From JAACFF01 sp963701435 (GTDB taxonomy: Bacteria > Chloroflexota > Anaerolineae > Promineifilales > Promineifilaceae): a stretch of DNA of 64,000 nucleotides. Every line of letters begins with the position of its first letter. Within the stretch, counting starts at the first letter, position 1. Below are positions 63,873-64,000 of this stretch, piece by piece. Location of the stretch: NCBI GenBank assembly GCA_963701435.1, contig CAVPAL010000011.1, forward strand, positions 1 to 64,000. The letters run 5' to 3'. The translations under genes were made by a program, and so were the position numbers. Under the pieces are notes generated by a model, which was given only the letters and a program-made list of their open reading frames with translations, searched no databases and had not been told where the DNA came from.

Positions 63873-64000
63873 ATGACCCCCTTAACCGACATCGCCCTGG
63901 AAAAATCGCACACTATTCTCAGGAGTGAATGCAGCCCTATCGGCCTGATGGCCTCACCCGAAGGCTACCCCCACGTTTGGGCGCGGGACAGCGTAATTAC
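63873..64000 (+). CDS. Probable glycoside hydrolase (glucoamylase/debranching type), 5' part
   Basis: ATG 63873, 12 bases after the AhpD stop. The visible 42 residues end in GYPHVWARDSVI, like the YxxxWxRD segment that lines the active site of GH15 and amylo-alpha-1,6-glucosidase (GH133) enzymes. Runs off the window. Assignment depends on this one motif. Confidence 0.5.
   Translation, partial: MTPLTDIALEKSHTILRSECSPIGLMASPEGYPHVWARDSVI

Noticed and set aside
1..64000. CRISPR array, rRNA genes, replication origin
   Set aside because: No regularly spaced repeats, no rRNA cores and no DnaA-box cluster or dnaA gene were seen.

Overview
The window looks like a metagenome-derived contig from a Chloroflexota-type bacterium (Anaerolineae/Caldilineae-like). 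This is inferred from gene content: several MalT-like LuxR ATPase regulators, Pro/Thr-rich secreted tails, multihaem lipoproteins, an octamer palindrome (ACGGCCGT) repeated dozens of times, and mixed ATG/GTG/TTG starts. Many genes are split by one or a few single-base frame changes that a join across frames repairs. The sequence is therefore either indel-rich (read or assembly error) or carries many decaying genes; I mark disrupted genes as such.

Layout. 1-2112 is foreign to the rest: very GC-rich, with a HEAT/VWA protein, a thiolase tail and a beheaded short-chain dehydrogenase, fused at about 2.11 kb to a truncated BrxA-like (BREX) gene; this is probably a chimeric join. 2.1-4.35 kb holds that BrxA piece and a TPR/zincin-like protein. 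4.86-13.0 kb is a mobile-element region (IS256 remnant, SprT-like protein, HTH-membrane protein, replication-relaxation-like protein, VirD4/TraG-like coupling ATPase, small zinc-ribbon proteins) that abuts the 3' end of an initiator tRNA-Met gene. 13.4-16.5 kb is a TPP-riboswitch-controlled thiamine transporter (binding protein and fused permease, no ATPase seen). 16.7-19.7 kb has two multihaem cytochromes. 19.9-27.8 kb is a group of secreted or membrane serine hydrolases, a CPBP protease and an alpha/beta hydrolase. 27.8-30.9 kb has a lone receiver domain, a Doc toxin/antitoxin pair and a NarL-type two-component pair.

31-41.2 kb contains two copies of one architecture: a MalT-like regulator, then a CACCC/GGGTG dyad, then a roughly 71-residue protein of an unnamed family (shared DQAxLYG motif) leading an operon for a membrane protein. 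A third small-protein operon with its own dyad lies at 52.2-54.0 kb. 41.4-42.2 kb has toxin-antitoxin type genes. 42.2-50.6 kb is a one-strand, possibly defensive operon: DruA-like (DUF4338) protein, HNH nuclease with an EVE-like N-terminus, a very large protein ending in an FtsK motor, and a HEPN protein, all but the last disrupted.

54.6-63.9 kb is an ArsR-controlled redox/metalloid cluster: ArsR, LmbE-like deacetylase, ArsP/SO_0444-type permease, CcdA, thioredoxin-like protein, Fe-S protein, then a second unit behind a matching ArsR-type operator with a lipoyl H-like protein, two DGC zinc-binding proteins, OsmC, an AbrB-radical SAM fusion, a TM0996-type mini-thioredoxin, a ProC-like reductase and an AhpD-like protein. 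The window ends inside a probable glycoside hydrolase gene. The most novel-looking pieces are the DruA-HNH-FtsK-HEPN operon, the MalT/small-protein modules with a shared dyad, and the lipoyl/DGC/radical-SAM extension of the ArsR regulon.
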